A stretch of DNA of 64,000 nucleotides from Polychytrium aggregatum (taxonomy: Eukaryota; Chytridiomycota; Chytridiomycetes; Polychytriales), in assembly GCF_025602895.1 (NCBI RefSeq), contig NW_026516218.1, forward strand, positions 124,001-188,000. The letters run 5' to 3'. The translations under genes and the position numbers were made by a program. The notes beneath the pieces were generated by a model. It was not told the DNA's origin and searched no databases. It saw only the letters and a program-made list of their open reading frames with translations. Positions 43,662-55,196 of the stretch are shown here, piece after piece (the stretch's first letter is position 1; each line of letters starts with the position of its first letter).

Positions 43662-45305
43662 TCAGGTTGAAATGTCTGCAATCAATGCCGACGTGGCTTG
43701 GATGAACGACTGGACGGGAATGGCCACTTTCCAGTCGATGTGGCCAGCGCCCAAATACATCAAAGCAGGCTGGATAGATGAGGAGTCAGCAATGTCAGAG
43801 CATCGCTTTACTGTCCAAAGGACTCCAGGACAAGCCACAGCAACGGCCTGCCTCGGAAGTCTACGCTCTATTTCACCACTACACCAGAGTCGATGACCGC
43901 TTCAATCCCCACACTTACTTCCAGGGATAGGATGCTCTCGGTGACAATGATGGGCAGATTGGCTTGCATTCCTGTGAGTTGGAGGTATACCGTTCAATGA
44001 GTCCGACGCTCGCTTGCTGCAAGGACATGGGCCTGATGGAGCCAGCAGTCGCACCACAAACGATAACCTACCAAAGGGACTGACGGCGTTGTTTTCATAC
44101 CCGGTAAGCTCAAGCGAAATGTCTTCCGGAGCCACCCGGAGATTGTAGTTCTTCTTGCTGACTGTCTTTTGCTTGAGATCGCGCACAAAGTTCATGAGCT
44201 TCTGGGTGTTGAGTTTATCGACATACTGCTCAAAACGGCAAGAGAGTTAGGCAACTGCCCTTCAAGGTATATTCTGCTATCTGCTCGATGCCCACCTGGA
44301 CAATAACACAGTAGTACTTGGAGTTGGACGGGTCTGCGTGCAACAAAGAAGCGTTACTATCCGGTGCGTCGAGGCGGCGAGAGGGCTACGTGCAACCGCA
44401 GCATGACAGATGACTGACCCAGCAAGTCTCCGGTTGGCAAGTGCCGGGTGTTTTCAAACACAATCGATTTGCAGAGATGCGCCTGGCTGGGAGCAGCCAA
44501 GCGGAGTCTGTGGCCCCGAGAAAGCGATAAAAATGAGACGGCTTCCTGGACAGTGGTGCTGGGATTCCTGTTGCGGGCGGTGCTGGGATTACTGCGACGG
44601 GCGGTGATACTCTTCAAGAAACTTACGCCCGTTTCTGGAGAGGCCAGTCGTAATAGTCTGTTTACAGATGAGGATTGGGTCAGTACACAGAAGATCCAAG
44701 TCAGCACCGAGGGGATTCTTACCGGATTCAACTGAGTAGAAGCGACCAAGTCGATCGAGATTCAGACGCCTGAGTCCCTCCAGAACCTTGACAAGGGAGC
44801 AGGTCAGCATCGGTGCCGCCATACAGTGCCATTCCAGACCACTCTCATCCGGACCAATGACGCACCAAGGTGCAGCCCTGCAGAACATCTCTGTTTCTAC
44901 AGACACAATCCCGCTGACAGCCACGGGAACGTTGTTTGATTCCCGCCGACCAAGTATGGCTCTAAAAGGAGTTACCTTCTTGACGCCGCTGGGTGCCTCC
45001 GAGCACAGCTCCTCGGCCTCTGCCGTTCTTCTCCACCAATTCCAGAAGCGAGCTTCGAGAGCAGGATCGGCATAGAGCTCCGAAACTTGCGAGATCAAGC
45101 CGGATATCTGGTCATTCAGCGACGCCCATTCGGCAGAGCGATCCACAGCGGCTTTGGCTGGAGATTCGAGCTTTGGTGCAGCGCACGCCGTTACAGTGCG
45201 AGCAACGGGGCCCTTGGGCTGCTCGAACCATGGGGCTCCGAGCCGTTCGAACATGGCGGGCGATGGCGATGCATCAAGCAAACGCTGCCAATCTGCAAAA
45301 GCCAT
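43662..45305 (-). CDS. YbaK/ProX-type aminoacyl-tRNA deacylase-like protein
   Basis: The C-terminal half is a YbaK/aminoacyl-tRNA editing domain, the fold that hydrolyses mischarged tRNAs. The exon chain closes in phase. VLEGLRRLNLDRLGRFYSVES is followed by DYYDWPLQKRA (about 44670-44640), then LRLAAPSQAHLCKSIVFENT (about 44500-44430), DPSNSKYYCVIVQ (about 44333-44295) and YVDKLNTQKLMNFVRDL to LTGYENNAVSPFG (about 44228-44072). The end is GMQANLPIIVTESILSLE and PALMYLGAGHIDWKVAIPVQ, with TGA at 43662. The KSIVFENT and NAVSPFG blocks match a family found in plants and fungi. The N-terminal ~200 residues (MAFADWQRLLDAS) are helical and less conserved, and may hide an additional in-frame intron after GVKK. 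Substrate cannot be inferred. Confidence 0.82.
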
Positions 45306-45508
45306 CAAGACACCAGAGATGCTCTCACACACACACCGAGGCACATGGATCCACGTGACCTGTACCCTTGCCATGGCGACGGCAGCCAGCGATCGGGGGC
45401 GCAACCGCATCCCCGCTGCTGGCCGTCGTCTCGTCTCGTCTCATCGCTCCAGCATCCAGCCCGCCAGCCCACCAGAAGGAAAAGCAGCCGCAGAGCATCG
45501 CAGCCGAT

Positions 45509-47146
45509 ATGGTCTCGACGACAGCCGTCCCCAGTGGGGGCTTCAACTTTGAAAACTTCACCAGGTAAGCTGCCTGTGAGGATCGCTCCCACTGCTCATC
45601 GAAACGGCCCCCGATGCCTGTTCGCTTTGGCACTGGGTGCTGTCGATGCGCTCGCTCTTGTCTCTGGTTGAATCACCCAAGCCGGAGCCTAGGCCGATGA
45701 CTCGCCTGATAAAGCGAAAGAGGTTTCAGAAATCTCTCTGGGGCCTCCGCCGCTCGCTGGGCCGTCAGTCCAGGGATTGGCTCTCGAAGGCAGTGTGTGC
45801 GTTCCGGATTCTGAGATCCGCTCGCTTGCTCTTGGCACATCGATCCAGAAATGCAATGATGCTCAACAATGGAACAGCCATCCCCAAGGCCACCAAGACC
45901 GGCACCACAATTGTGGGACTGATCTTCAAGGTACTTTCTCCGTGCCAAAGCGACGTGTTTGGTCTGGTCCCTGCCTCACCGTCTCGATGGAAGCGGCTCT
46001 GTCCATGGCTTCCCATCGGACCCAGGCCGGAGTGATTCACACCCATGCTCGTTTTTCTCGTCGCTACTCATCGATACGAAGGACGGTGTCGTTCTGGGCG
46101 CCGATACTCGAGCCACAGAGGGCCCGATTGTCGCCGACAAGAACTGCGAGAAGATTCACTATCTTGCGCCAAACATGTACTGCTGTGGCGCTGGTACCGC
46201 TGCCGACACCGAGATGACGACCAACTTGATTTCCTCCAAGCTTGAGCTGCATGCCTTGTCGACTGGTCGTGAAGCTCGGGTTGTGACGGCCATGACCATG
46301 CTGAAGCAGATGCTCTTCAAGTAAGCGCATTCCCACTTGCCACTCGACGCTCGCCTGGGTGGCACTGCTGCCGAGTGAGAAAGCATACGGAGCTCTCTCC
46401 ATCACACACCGGCCTAAATTAATGCGGGCCCGAACCTCACACCAAAGGTACCAAGGACATATCGGTGCAGCTCTTGTCCTGGGCGGCTACGACATCAGTG
46501 GCCCGCAGCTGTACACCATCGCGCCCCATGGCAGTACCGATAAGCTTCCATACGTCACCATGGGTAGTGGATCACTCGCGGCCATGGCCATTTTTGAAGC
46601 CAGATGGAGAAGAGACATGACGGTGAGTCGGTGTGGAATCTGGCTCCCAAGATATCCTCCTCACCCTGCCGCCGATGAGTCCATTATCCATCAGAGCCAG
46701 AGCCGGTCGTGTCCAGAGTCTCACCTCTGGTTTCCCAACACAGCGCGAAGAAGGAATCCAGCTGGTCAACGACGCTATTGAGGCCGGTATTTTCAATGAC
46801 CTTGGATCCGGCAGTAATGTGGATGTATGTGTGATCACCAAAGGAAACGTGGAGTATCTGCGAAACTACAATCGGCCCAACGAGCGCGGTGCAAAGGAGC
46901 AAAGCTACGCACGACTGCTTCCCCCGGGAACAACAGGTTCGTTGACAAGCACCAACATCCATCCATCGCACTTATCGACCCATGCCCACCACAGGAGGCG
47001 TAGCGCATACCCCGTCCGGTCATGAATCTGTGTTAACCGACTATCTTGCTCATCCATGGCTGTACTCCTTCTCTCCAGCCATTCGCTCGACCGATATCCG
47101 TCAATTCGTCACCGTCGCTGAGGCCGATGCCATGGATACAAGCTAA
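45509..47146 (+). CDS. PUP1: 20S proteasome subunit beta-2 (trypsin-like)
   Basis: Catalytic beta-2 subunit of the proteasome. Exon 1 (45509-45564, [18 protein letters not shown]) and an exon at about 45853-45928 encode the propeptide and the maturation site TKTGTTIVG, where cleavage before Thr exposes the nucleophile. Conserved residues follow: [20 protein letters not shown] (catalytic Asp and Lys), [42 protein letters not shown] and [15 protein letters not shown]. The last exon, using the TCTCCAG acceptor at 47084, gives [20 protein letters not shown] and a TS end, matching the TMDTS end of human PSMB7. Start codons of this gene and the YbaK gene are 203 bp apart, divergent. Confidence 0.95.
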
Positions 47147-47845
47147 AGGGGCTGATAAGGAGAATCGGGCCACTCGGTCTTGTGTTAACCCGTCTAAGCC
47201 CGGTACCCTTGACGGCCAAATACATCCAATAAACAGCCATTTATCCGCGACAACCGTGCCAGCACTCATAGTATGAAGCGGGACACTACGAAATCATCAA
47301 GCGTTTAGCGATCGCTGTGGGCGCGCTCGGGTGCTCATTGTGGATCCATCTCGATTACGGCTAGTGCGATTGCGAGGCGCAGCATTATCGACAGCGAATG
47401 CTGTGGTGGCTCTGCTCTCGAGTCGATAAGCACTGCTTTGAAGATCAGTCGCCGATTCTCGGCAAACGCCCGCCTGGCTCGCATCATCATGAGCGGCCCG
47501 CGTTGTATCGCGCAGTAAATGCAATGCATCCAGAGTTTCGACCAACAACCACATCTTTTGTTGCCCCAAAACATCGTGCCCTGGCTGTGACACCCACTCA
47601 GAGGCCGCCGAAGTGATCAACTTCCACTGCATATGGCATTATGTACACAATCTATCTCATTCAACGCGTTCATTTCGAATGAGGCCAGCGCTCCGTTTTC
47701 CCATGTGCTGAGTGCAGCAAGCAGCCGTGATTGATGCCCAGGCTCGCTCATCCGAGCAAAGCATCCTCCTTGGCGGCTTCTTGGCCTTGATCTCGCCCGT
47801 TGGCCACACGATTGAGAGCAATTGGCATAAGCCGCATTGGGCGCA
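47147..47845. other. Intergenic gap without a supported gene
   Basis: About 700 bp between PUP1 and the IQ-motif gene. Only short unsupported frames are seen. Confidence 0.6.
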
Positions 47846-50800
47846 ATGGAGACAGTTGTGGATTCGGTCCTGGCCGGGGCAGATGCTCACGGAAGAAAGC
47901 CCAAGTAAGCCCTGAACACGATCGAGGATCTCTATCGATCGAGCAGCTTCTCGCCGTGGCATCGGCGCCGCTCCGAGGCCCTAATGTGGGTTCATCACAC
48001 GCTCGCAGACCCATGGACAAGCGGCAGAGGATGCCGAATCTTGCAAATCCACGCGATGTTCAAATCATGAGCGACATTTGCGCGCACATTCAGCAATTTT
48101 CGATGCTGCAGAAGCGAGAGAGCGCGATGAAAGGCTACCGGGATTTATTGAACTTGCAGGTATGACCGAGGCAAAGAAAGGGCAGCGACTGAACAACGGG
48201 TCGAGGACCGAGGGGCAATCGCATCGTCCTTGGATCGTCTTCGTTATCGTCTCGCCGGTTAGCGTGCCGCTGCGGAGAACTCCAATGTAACCATTCTCTC
48301 TTTTTCGAGAGATTTATCACCATGTCGATTGTGCTTTGACTCCGACTTGATTGTTTCTCTATTGCAGGAGATGACAGAGTCCTCCAAGCGCGAAGACGAG
48401 CTCTCGCTTGTTACAATGGAATGCATCATTGCCGTTCCCAACATTGCGAAGCGAAAGGAGCTGCTGCACGAGCGACTGATGTCAAGAATCACTGACGAGC
48501 GAGGCAAGTCCGACTCGGCAGCCCTTGCCACACACATCGTTATAATGCTCGATCTATCGATGGCTCACGCAGTATCTTGTGGTCAGAGCTGGCAAACTCG
48601 CTACAGAACCATCGCGATGAGTTTTCCCAGTTTATTTGGAAGCGACGGATGGTGGCACGTAAAGAACTTCGGGGTCTCTTCCGAACTGGGTCAGTTGAGC
48701 CAATTTGGTGTCATGGCGAACTCACCGAGACTTCCCAGAGTGAGGCGCTGCGGATGACTGAGTGCCGGCGAAGGTGGGCGGGGATGTCGGTTGCATATCC
48801 CTGGCAGAGACGTTGATCAGTGGCACTGTGAATTCGATTTCCTTTCTTCCGAGTTGCGGCCTCCCTCACGCTTGCTGATGATGCGCTTTGTTTCTCGCCG
48901 CGTAGTCCTGAAGTCATTGGGCGGTTCGGTGATATGATATCCAATGCCACCATCGAGGCCATCCAAGGATTTGAAAAAACTAACTTGTCGCGCCTGTGCA
49001 AGAACGCCATATCCACAGGAATCTGTGATGCCGACGACGTTGGTGGATACCTTCAGCGCAAGGCAGGTATCGCAGTGATTGCAATGCAGGCCGTAGTATC
49101 GGCATATCTATGCGGCTCAACCTTGGCGGTGGGCATCGCCGCGATCGCAGTTGATTCGAGTCACTCCAGTTTAGTAACTGTAGGACGACCCTCAGTTTTT
49201 TCTGGAGGCACCCAGAGATCCGACTCTTGGATCTATGAGCCAAGATCGTCTCTTTTTTCAAGTAACCCCGAACCCGTTCAACCTCGAAGCCCCAGATCAT
49301 TCCAAGGCACGAGAGTGGATATGCATCTATGCGACGAATGGCATCTGGAAACACAGACTACTGGCCCAGCCGTCCATCAAGAGGTTGGTCCAAGACATAA
49401 CTGAGAAGATTCGGCAGAACCCCGGGGCTTCTGGCAGCAACTCGTACAATCAGGCCATTGCCCGCGTTCTCGACGCAGTGCACCCATCTCACCGGCTGCT
49501 AGCCTCGACATTGGCCTATCCGATGTCAGCACCGAGCTTGATCAAGAAGCGGCTATCCTTTCTTGGCTACGCGCCGCCTAATCCTAGCGACGAGATATCC
49601 AACATTAGTCAGATGGACTGCTTGACGACGCTGAGACAGCTCAACAAAAGGCTTGATGAAGATCACCGGTTCTATTTCGAGTTCACCGTCCTTGACAAGA
49701 GCGACTGGAGATGCGGTGAGTATCATGCATCTTGTCCTCAGGGACCTTCACAAGCCTTCGGGGGGGGGTTGTCGAGTCAGTATTCAAGGGTACTGAGTTT
49801 ATCAACACTGATGGACATACCTCAGGCTTCATCTGTGGCAAGCACATCAGCCCAAGAAACCACCTCACATTTCCGGGGAAAGACCCGCAAAGCCTCGGGT
49901 TCTCCTCGGACGGAAGTGTATATTACAACGGAGAAGCACGACCGTAAGTCGCAAGTGAATGGATCAAATATGATGGCAGTGGACCCAAATCGAGCTGCAT
50001 AAGCTTGCCATTTGAATTATCGGGCAGAGGCTAACGTCCAGTGCACAGGTTTGACTCCTTCGCTGAAATCAAGGACATGATGGTCTTTGCAGCAATACGC
50101 ACGTACGGGATTCTGGTTGATCTGGGCAAGAATCAAATATGCCTGGTGGTTGATAACAAGATCTTACCTCCCGGATTTGGGACCGACGCGGCGGAATATT
50201 CCTTAGAGGAGCAGATCGAGCAGAGGTGAGGAATCAAAGCCACGAACCCGCTCTCGATCGTGGTGGCTATGCAGCACCGTAGCCAGAACATGGATTCCTA
50301 CGAACTTCCATGAGGCTAACAATATTCGCTTGGATGCAGCGAGTTGATATCTACTTGCCAATTGACTCCAATGCTGTCATTGAGTGGTACGTCTCGTAGC
50401 CCGGAAGCATTGCTGTGCCATTGTCGATCGTTACTTTGACGAAACTCCTGAGGGTCGATGCTTGCAGAATTGCACCGAGCGGGCTCGATAGGTGTGATTT
50501 CGTTTGCAGAGTACTTTGCGCACTCACTAGTGTTCTCCCTTACTCACCCTCACTCACTCGCTCGATCCTTGCATCGGTCAAACGCAGCCAACTTATCCTC
50601 GGCATACGCCGACCCGCCGCAATTGAAGGCCAACTTTGGCAGCGCTCCATTTTCTTTCAGCGTCCTGGGTCGTTCCTTCGACAGCATTTTGGCTCATCGC
50701 CCAGCAAAGCGTGCGTGCTGTTGCCTAAATTGGTATCTGACGCGACGGCGATTTGCCGGCACATCTGCGCTGTAGAGCTCAGGAAGTAAAGCTGGGGTTC

Positions 50801-52844
50801 ATGTGCAATCACTCTTTCATCCTGTGCAACACTTGCCCGACATGATCTCACATCTTTCTCGTCCCTCCTGATTGAAGACTTTGACTCGGACGGGATATTT
50901 GATCCTGCCTCTGTCGAGCACCATAGAGCAAGCCAGGAAGAGGAGGAGCGCCTGCAATTGGTATAGTCTCTGTTACCTCACAAGTTAGATGCGGCACCCA
51001 TAAGCAACATTGGTGGACGGCTCTCTGTAACAGTGGTCTCACTGACAAGATGTGGTTTTACAGACTCTGGAGAAAACACAATTCAAGGCGTCGATGCTTG
51101 CGGACACGCTCAAGAGCTTTTCGCAGTTCCCGCCTTCGATCTATCGGCGGTCGCTGGCTTGTATGAGGATTCAACGAGGTATGCGTCCGTTGTGTTGGTG
51201 CGTAAAACCTGCGAGACAGTGAGTCTCTCCGTCGGACTTACTGTCGTCTTTGCATATTAGTATGGAGACGCCACAGAGGTAGAATGGAGCGCAAGCGTAT
51301 TCGTGAGGAGCAATACGCCGCAGCTACGATCATCCAGCGCATGGCACGAAACAAGCTCAAGAAGCTCCGAGCGCGGAAGAACGAGGCTGCTGCGATAATT
51401 CAGCGAAACTGGAGAAAGCTCATGTACATCCGGCTGGCCCTTCTCCGTATGTATCAGTCGCCACAACATGCTTCCATAGGCCCCGACGGTGATTCTGTAC
51501 GTTGACTTTTTTTGTTGCCGCAGGGTGCATATACCAGCAGCCCATTCCTGAGCTGCACCGATGTGCCGAAGTCATACAAAGAAAATGGAGGCATTGGTTC
51601 ATGTTCCGCAACTCGCCCATTGCGACGAGATACAATGCTCGGATCGAGGGTGAGATCCAGCATCGGTCACTCTGGAGGAGACCATCTCGCTCGTTTGGCG
51701 GCTCGTTTCTGCTATATTGCGAGCTTCATATTCTCGTACTCATGCCGTGCTCACGCCGTGCTCATGCCGTGCTCACGCCGTGCTCATGCCGTGCTCACGC
51801 TGTGCTCGTTCGAAAACCATAGTTCTCAATGTTGCTGCAAACAAAATTATCAATTGGTGGCGACCGCTTTTCAAGAAAATCAACGAAACGAAGAAGATAC
51901 GAGAGGTGCGTGTCCTCTGCAGCGCCGACAGATCGATGGCGTACAGTTGTGAATGTGGGCACGAATTTCGTAAGCGAGGCGATGCTGACAGCGGCGCTTT
52001 GAGCCAACAGAGACACAAGGCCGCCACGGATATTCAAAGAGTGTACCGAGGTGTGGAACTACGCAAGGTTCATTGGCCGACGAGTTTTGCGGGGTCCGTT
52101 GGGTCTAACCATGCTGTTGACCTACAGGATACTACTTGCGGCAGCTCCTTCGCCCAGATTTGCGAGAAAGGCTGCGCAGACTTGGTGAATCCGTGGCATC
52201 CCATCGGTGGGTTTTGGACCGGCTGTCACGGTGCCGATGGCAATGCCACATGCTGGCACTCCGACACAGCGAGGCGGTGATGGGGATGTGATGCGAGAAG
52301 CAGACATCGATACTGTTTCCGGGACACTAACTCAGCATTCGCTGATACTCGGTCCTCACCAGGGAAGAGCTTTTCCGCATCCGTGGTGCATACATCTTGC
52401 AGAACGCTTGGAGAGCTTTCCTCGTCAAACGCGTCCGCTCCGATAAGATCAAAACAAGAAATAGGGCCGCCGCACGCATCCAGGCTTTCTGGAAGGGCTA
52501 CTGGGTTCGCTCGCGTATGTCGCTGATCATGCCGGCGGTTTGGGCGGCAGCGAAGGTGTATATTGACTTGCACATGTCTGCGTTGTGCCTCTCACCGAGA
52601 TATATCTTGTTGTCTCAGATATCCATCTGCGCTTCAGCTATGGCGAGTCCGTGTTCCTGAATGCGGTGCAGCGGGCCATGAAAAACTGCCACTTTATCAT
52701 CAAGATGTACAAGCCGTGTGGAATCGTCTGCCCACGACGAGATTTATCGTCGCTGCACACCTGACCGACTGGGTGGATCCAAGGCGGCGACCACAAAGAT
52801 GCGTGCGATGTATTTGGAAACAGATGCAGTTCAGTTTATCGTAA
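47846..52844 (+). CDS. Multi-IQ-motif protein with SPRY-like segment
   Basis: Unnamed large protein. Exon 1 (47846-47904, METVVDSVLAGADAHGRKP) joins in phase to 48009 (MDKRQRMPNLANPRDVQIMS). Helical exons follow to about 49050, then a large exon from 49184 to about 49716 (RLFFQVTPNPFNLEAPDHSK). A SPRY-like piece lies at about 49890-50225 (FSSDGSVYYNGEARP, FAAIRTYGILVDLGKNQICL, ILPPGFG), possibly closed by PPQLKANFGSAPFSF near 50620. From about 51290 there are seven IQ-like motifs (AATIIQRMARNKLKKLRA, AAAIIQRNWRKLMY, AEVIQRKWRHWFMF, ANKIINWWRPLF, ATDIQRVYRGVELRK, AYILQNAWRAFLVKR, ARIQAFWKGYWVRS), expected to bind calmodulin or light chains. The 3' end is uncertain: stops in alternative frames fall at about 52764 and 52844. 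Confidence 0.6.
51741..51806. repeat. 11-bp tandem repeat in an intron of the IQ-motif gene
   Basis: Six copies alternate CATGCCGTGCT and CACGCCGTGCT, with one change near the end, between the third and fourth IQ-motif exons. Confidence 0.9.
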
Positions 52845-52919
52845 AGGAGGAATGATGGTCATGCGTGTGCTTCTCAAAGACAGAAGCGAGCAGTGCACTT
52901 GGGCATTGTATCCGTTGGA

Positions 52920-54670
52920 TCACTTTGTGAGCGCCGCAACCTGCAACTGCGACTGATCCCACATCCGCGATAGTTTTTTGAGCTGCTCCAGAAACACGAA
53001 TGTGAAGACTATGTGCGGCCTGGGCATCGAGAAGCGCAGTTGTGTCAATAGACTTGTGAGTGTTCCGAGGGCCACACTCAGCACACTACACTTACCCGAT
53101 GCGCATGTAATGTGCCGTGAAGCCTTTGTAGAGCGCAGCCACGCCCTCGGCCCGAACAGTCTTCATGATGCAGTCGAGTGTGCCCGAATACAGGACTCCA
53201 TGTCCGCCAGTTGCTTTTTGGTTGTACTAGATGTCGTCGGCATGGGGAATCGGTGAGAAGGTGCACTTTCGGACATTTCTCTCTCTCCAAACTCAAGAAC
53301 GAATCGATTATACTAGGGGCACCGCCGTCACGTCGACGATCAGCGACAGCACAAGCAAGTGCAGCCACAGCATCGAGCCCATCGGCGGTTGGCTCCCGTT
53401 ACATTGCGGCCGATCAAGCGTACAGCAAGCAGCGAGCTCGCCGCACACTTGGTTAAACTTGTCACCCACCATTCTTGTCATGGTCACGTCAAAAGGATTC
53501 ATGGCTATGCACATCAACAAGCCCGTGATACTGCTTGCGGCCAGATGCAGGTCGAGGTTGCCATCGCCATACGGGCCGAGATGGAACCATCCTGTGCCCT
53601 TCAAGAGCTGCTTGGACTTGTCGTAGCTCGCCAGCTGGACAGCCGAGGCAACACCGGACCGGAACATGGCGGCATCCACACCTCTCCACAATCCGCGGAG
53701 GCCTTCGTTTCGGTAGATGATCTGCAGTGACCGGAGGGTGCCTTGCGTGACGTAGGCATGCTGGTGTCCGACCGACGACAGCTCAGGAGAATAGGACTGC
53801 ATTCGCTATAAACCGAGCGATGTGGGATCGATTGAAGCGGTACGGATGGAGACGATGTCAGAGGGCTTCAACACTGGAAATGCCACCAGCACAGGCTCCA
53901 ACACCAAGTGGCCTCCGCTTCGTTGGCCGGGCATTCCCGGTCGGTCCAGGCCGCGCCGTCAGGTGCTCACCGTTTTGACGAGGAACAGCGGACTGGCTGT
54001 CAGGGCACCAAGAATGCCGCTCGTTGCGCCGGCAGCCAGCATCACTGGAAGCGAATTGTGCTGGCTGTTTGACGACCACAGCTGGCCAATGACTTGCTGG
54101 TAGAACTGCTTGATGGGCTCGTACAGGCCGATACGACAGCCGTTATTGAATAACTGGTAGCCATAGGCAGGAATCAGACCCTTCTGGAGGCCGCGGATTC
54201 CCTCGTTCCTCCCGATGGTGATCAGCGCAGAGAAGGCATTTCCATAGAGCTTGCCACCGTTGGAGGTCTTTGAGAGCTCGCCCTGGAGCTGCAGCCGGGT
54301 CTTGATCACTTCCATTGGATTGGTGAGGGTGGCTGAGGCTGGGTTCCGTGAATAGACAGATGTGGTGAGAGCCCTGCACATGTTAAGCTTGCAGAATCAA
54401 CCGGTGAAAGTGATGGCGAATGCCGTGGGCGGCCACCCGAATGGAGCTGCATCACGCTGATCCACGATAGCGACGAGCCGGATATCGAGCGCTCAGAGAC
54501 GGAAGCGCCAGAGGCCCAGCCAGTGGGTCTTGTGTGGAATTCAGCATGTCATCGGTGCTAGGGGCGGACGATCGGGGCCAGAGTCGCAAATAGACATTAC
54601 CACATGCGGCGATGGAGGCCATAGCGAATCCTCGGGCATGGCCGAGGAAGGTGACGTTATCGGAGGACAT
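52920..54670 (-). CDS. Mitochondrial carrier, OAC1/SLC25A34-35 type
   Basis: Six-helix inner-membrane metabolite carrier. Exon 1 (54670-54599) reads MSSDNVTFLGHARGFAMASI. It joins to ASATLTNPMEVIKTRLQLQG, the first carrier signature. The second repeat has the variant GALTASPLFLVKTRMQS, typical of the oxaloacetate carrier subgroup, and then a YRNEGLRGLWRGVDAAMFRS segment. The third repeat has CIAMNPFDVTMTRM and a YSGTLDCIMKTVRAEGVAAL segment with YKGFTAHYMRIGPH. The final exon gives HIVFTFVFLEQLKKLSRMW and ends at 52920. The SPxxLVKT variant in repeat 2 points to OAC1 or SLC25A34/35, suggesting dicarboxylate or oxaloacetate exchange; substrate is inference. The gene runs tail to tail with the IQ-motif gene. 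Confidence 0.88.
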
Positions 54671-54800
54671 CTTGGCTGGCAACGCTGTGCAGACACTGTG
54701 CAGAAATGTAGAAATGCAGATGATGTGCACCCAATCTTGGAATGCAGCCCGCAGACGATCAGCCTCCTTCAGCCCGACCGATCCAGAGGAGCAGAGGCCG

Positions 54801-54831
<31 letters not shown>

Positions 54832-54841
54832 GGTGGTGGGG
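54801..54841. repeat. ATG/GGT trinucleotide repeat
   Basis: A (GAT)n run passes into a (GGT)n run in the 526-bp gap between the carrier start and the MMS19 stop. Nothing else is recognised in the gap. Confidence 0.9.
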
Positions 54842-55196
54842 GCAGCGGACGCATTTGCTCTGGGTTGTGCCTGACAGCTCAGCCGGTCGCACACAAAAAC
54901 GCCATCGAAAAATAGCCGCCGTCGCGATTGGCCCAGCGGCCGTGCCGGTCACGCCAGCGCTGCGCACAGCAAGGACCGCGAGACACGCCCCACGACACGC
55001 ATCAGACCCGTTTGCAACCCGAATCGATGGCCCTGGGATGGCTCCGAGCATGCCAGCTCCATGTGTATTCATCAGAAGACCCCGTCGATGGCTGTGGTCT
55101 GCGGGAAGCAGCTGGGGCCAGGCCGTGTGTCTTGGCCGCGATATATCGGCGATGGCACAGCATCCATGGTCGGTGGCAATGCACCCACACGCACAG

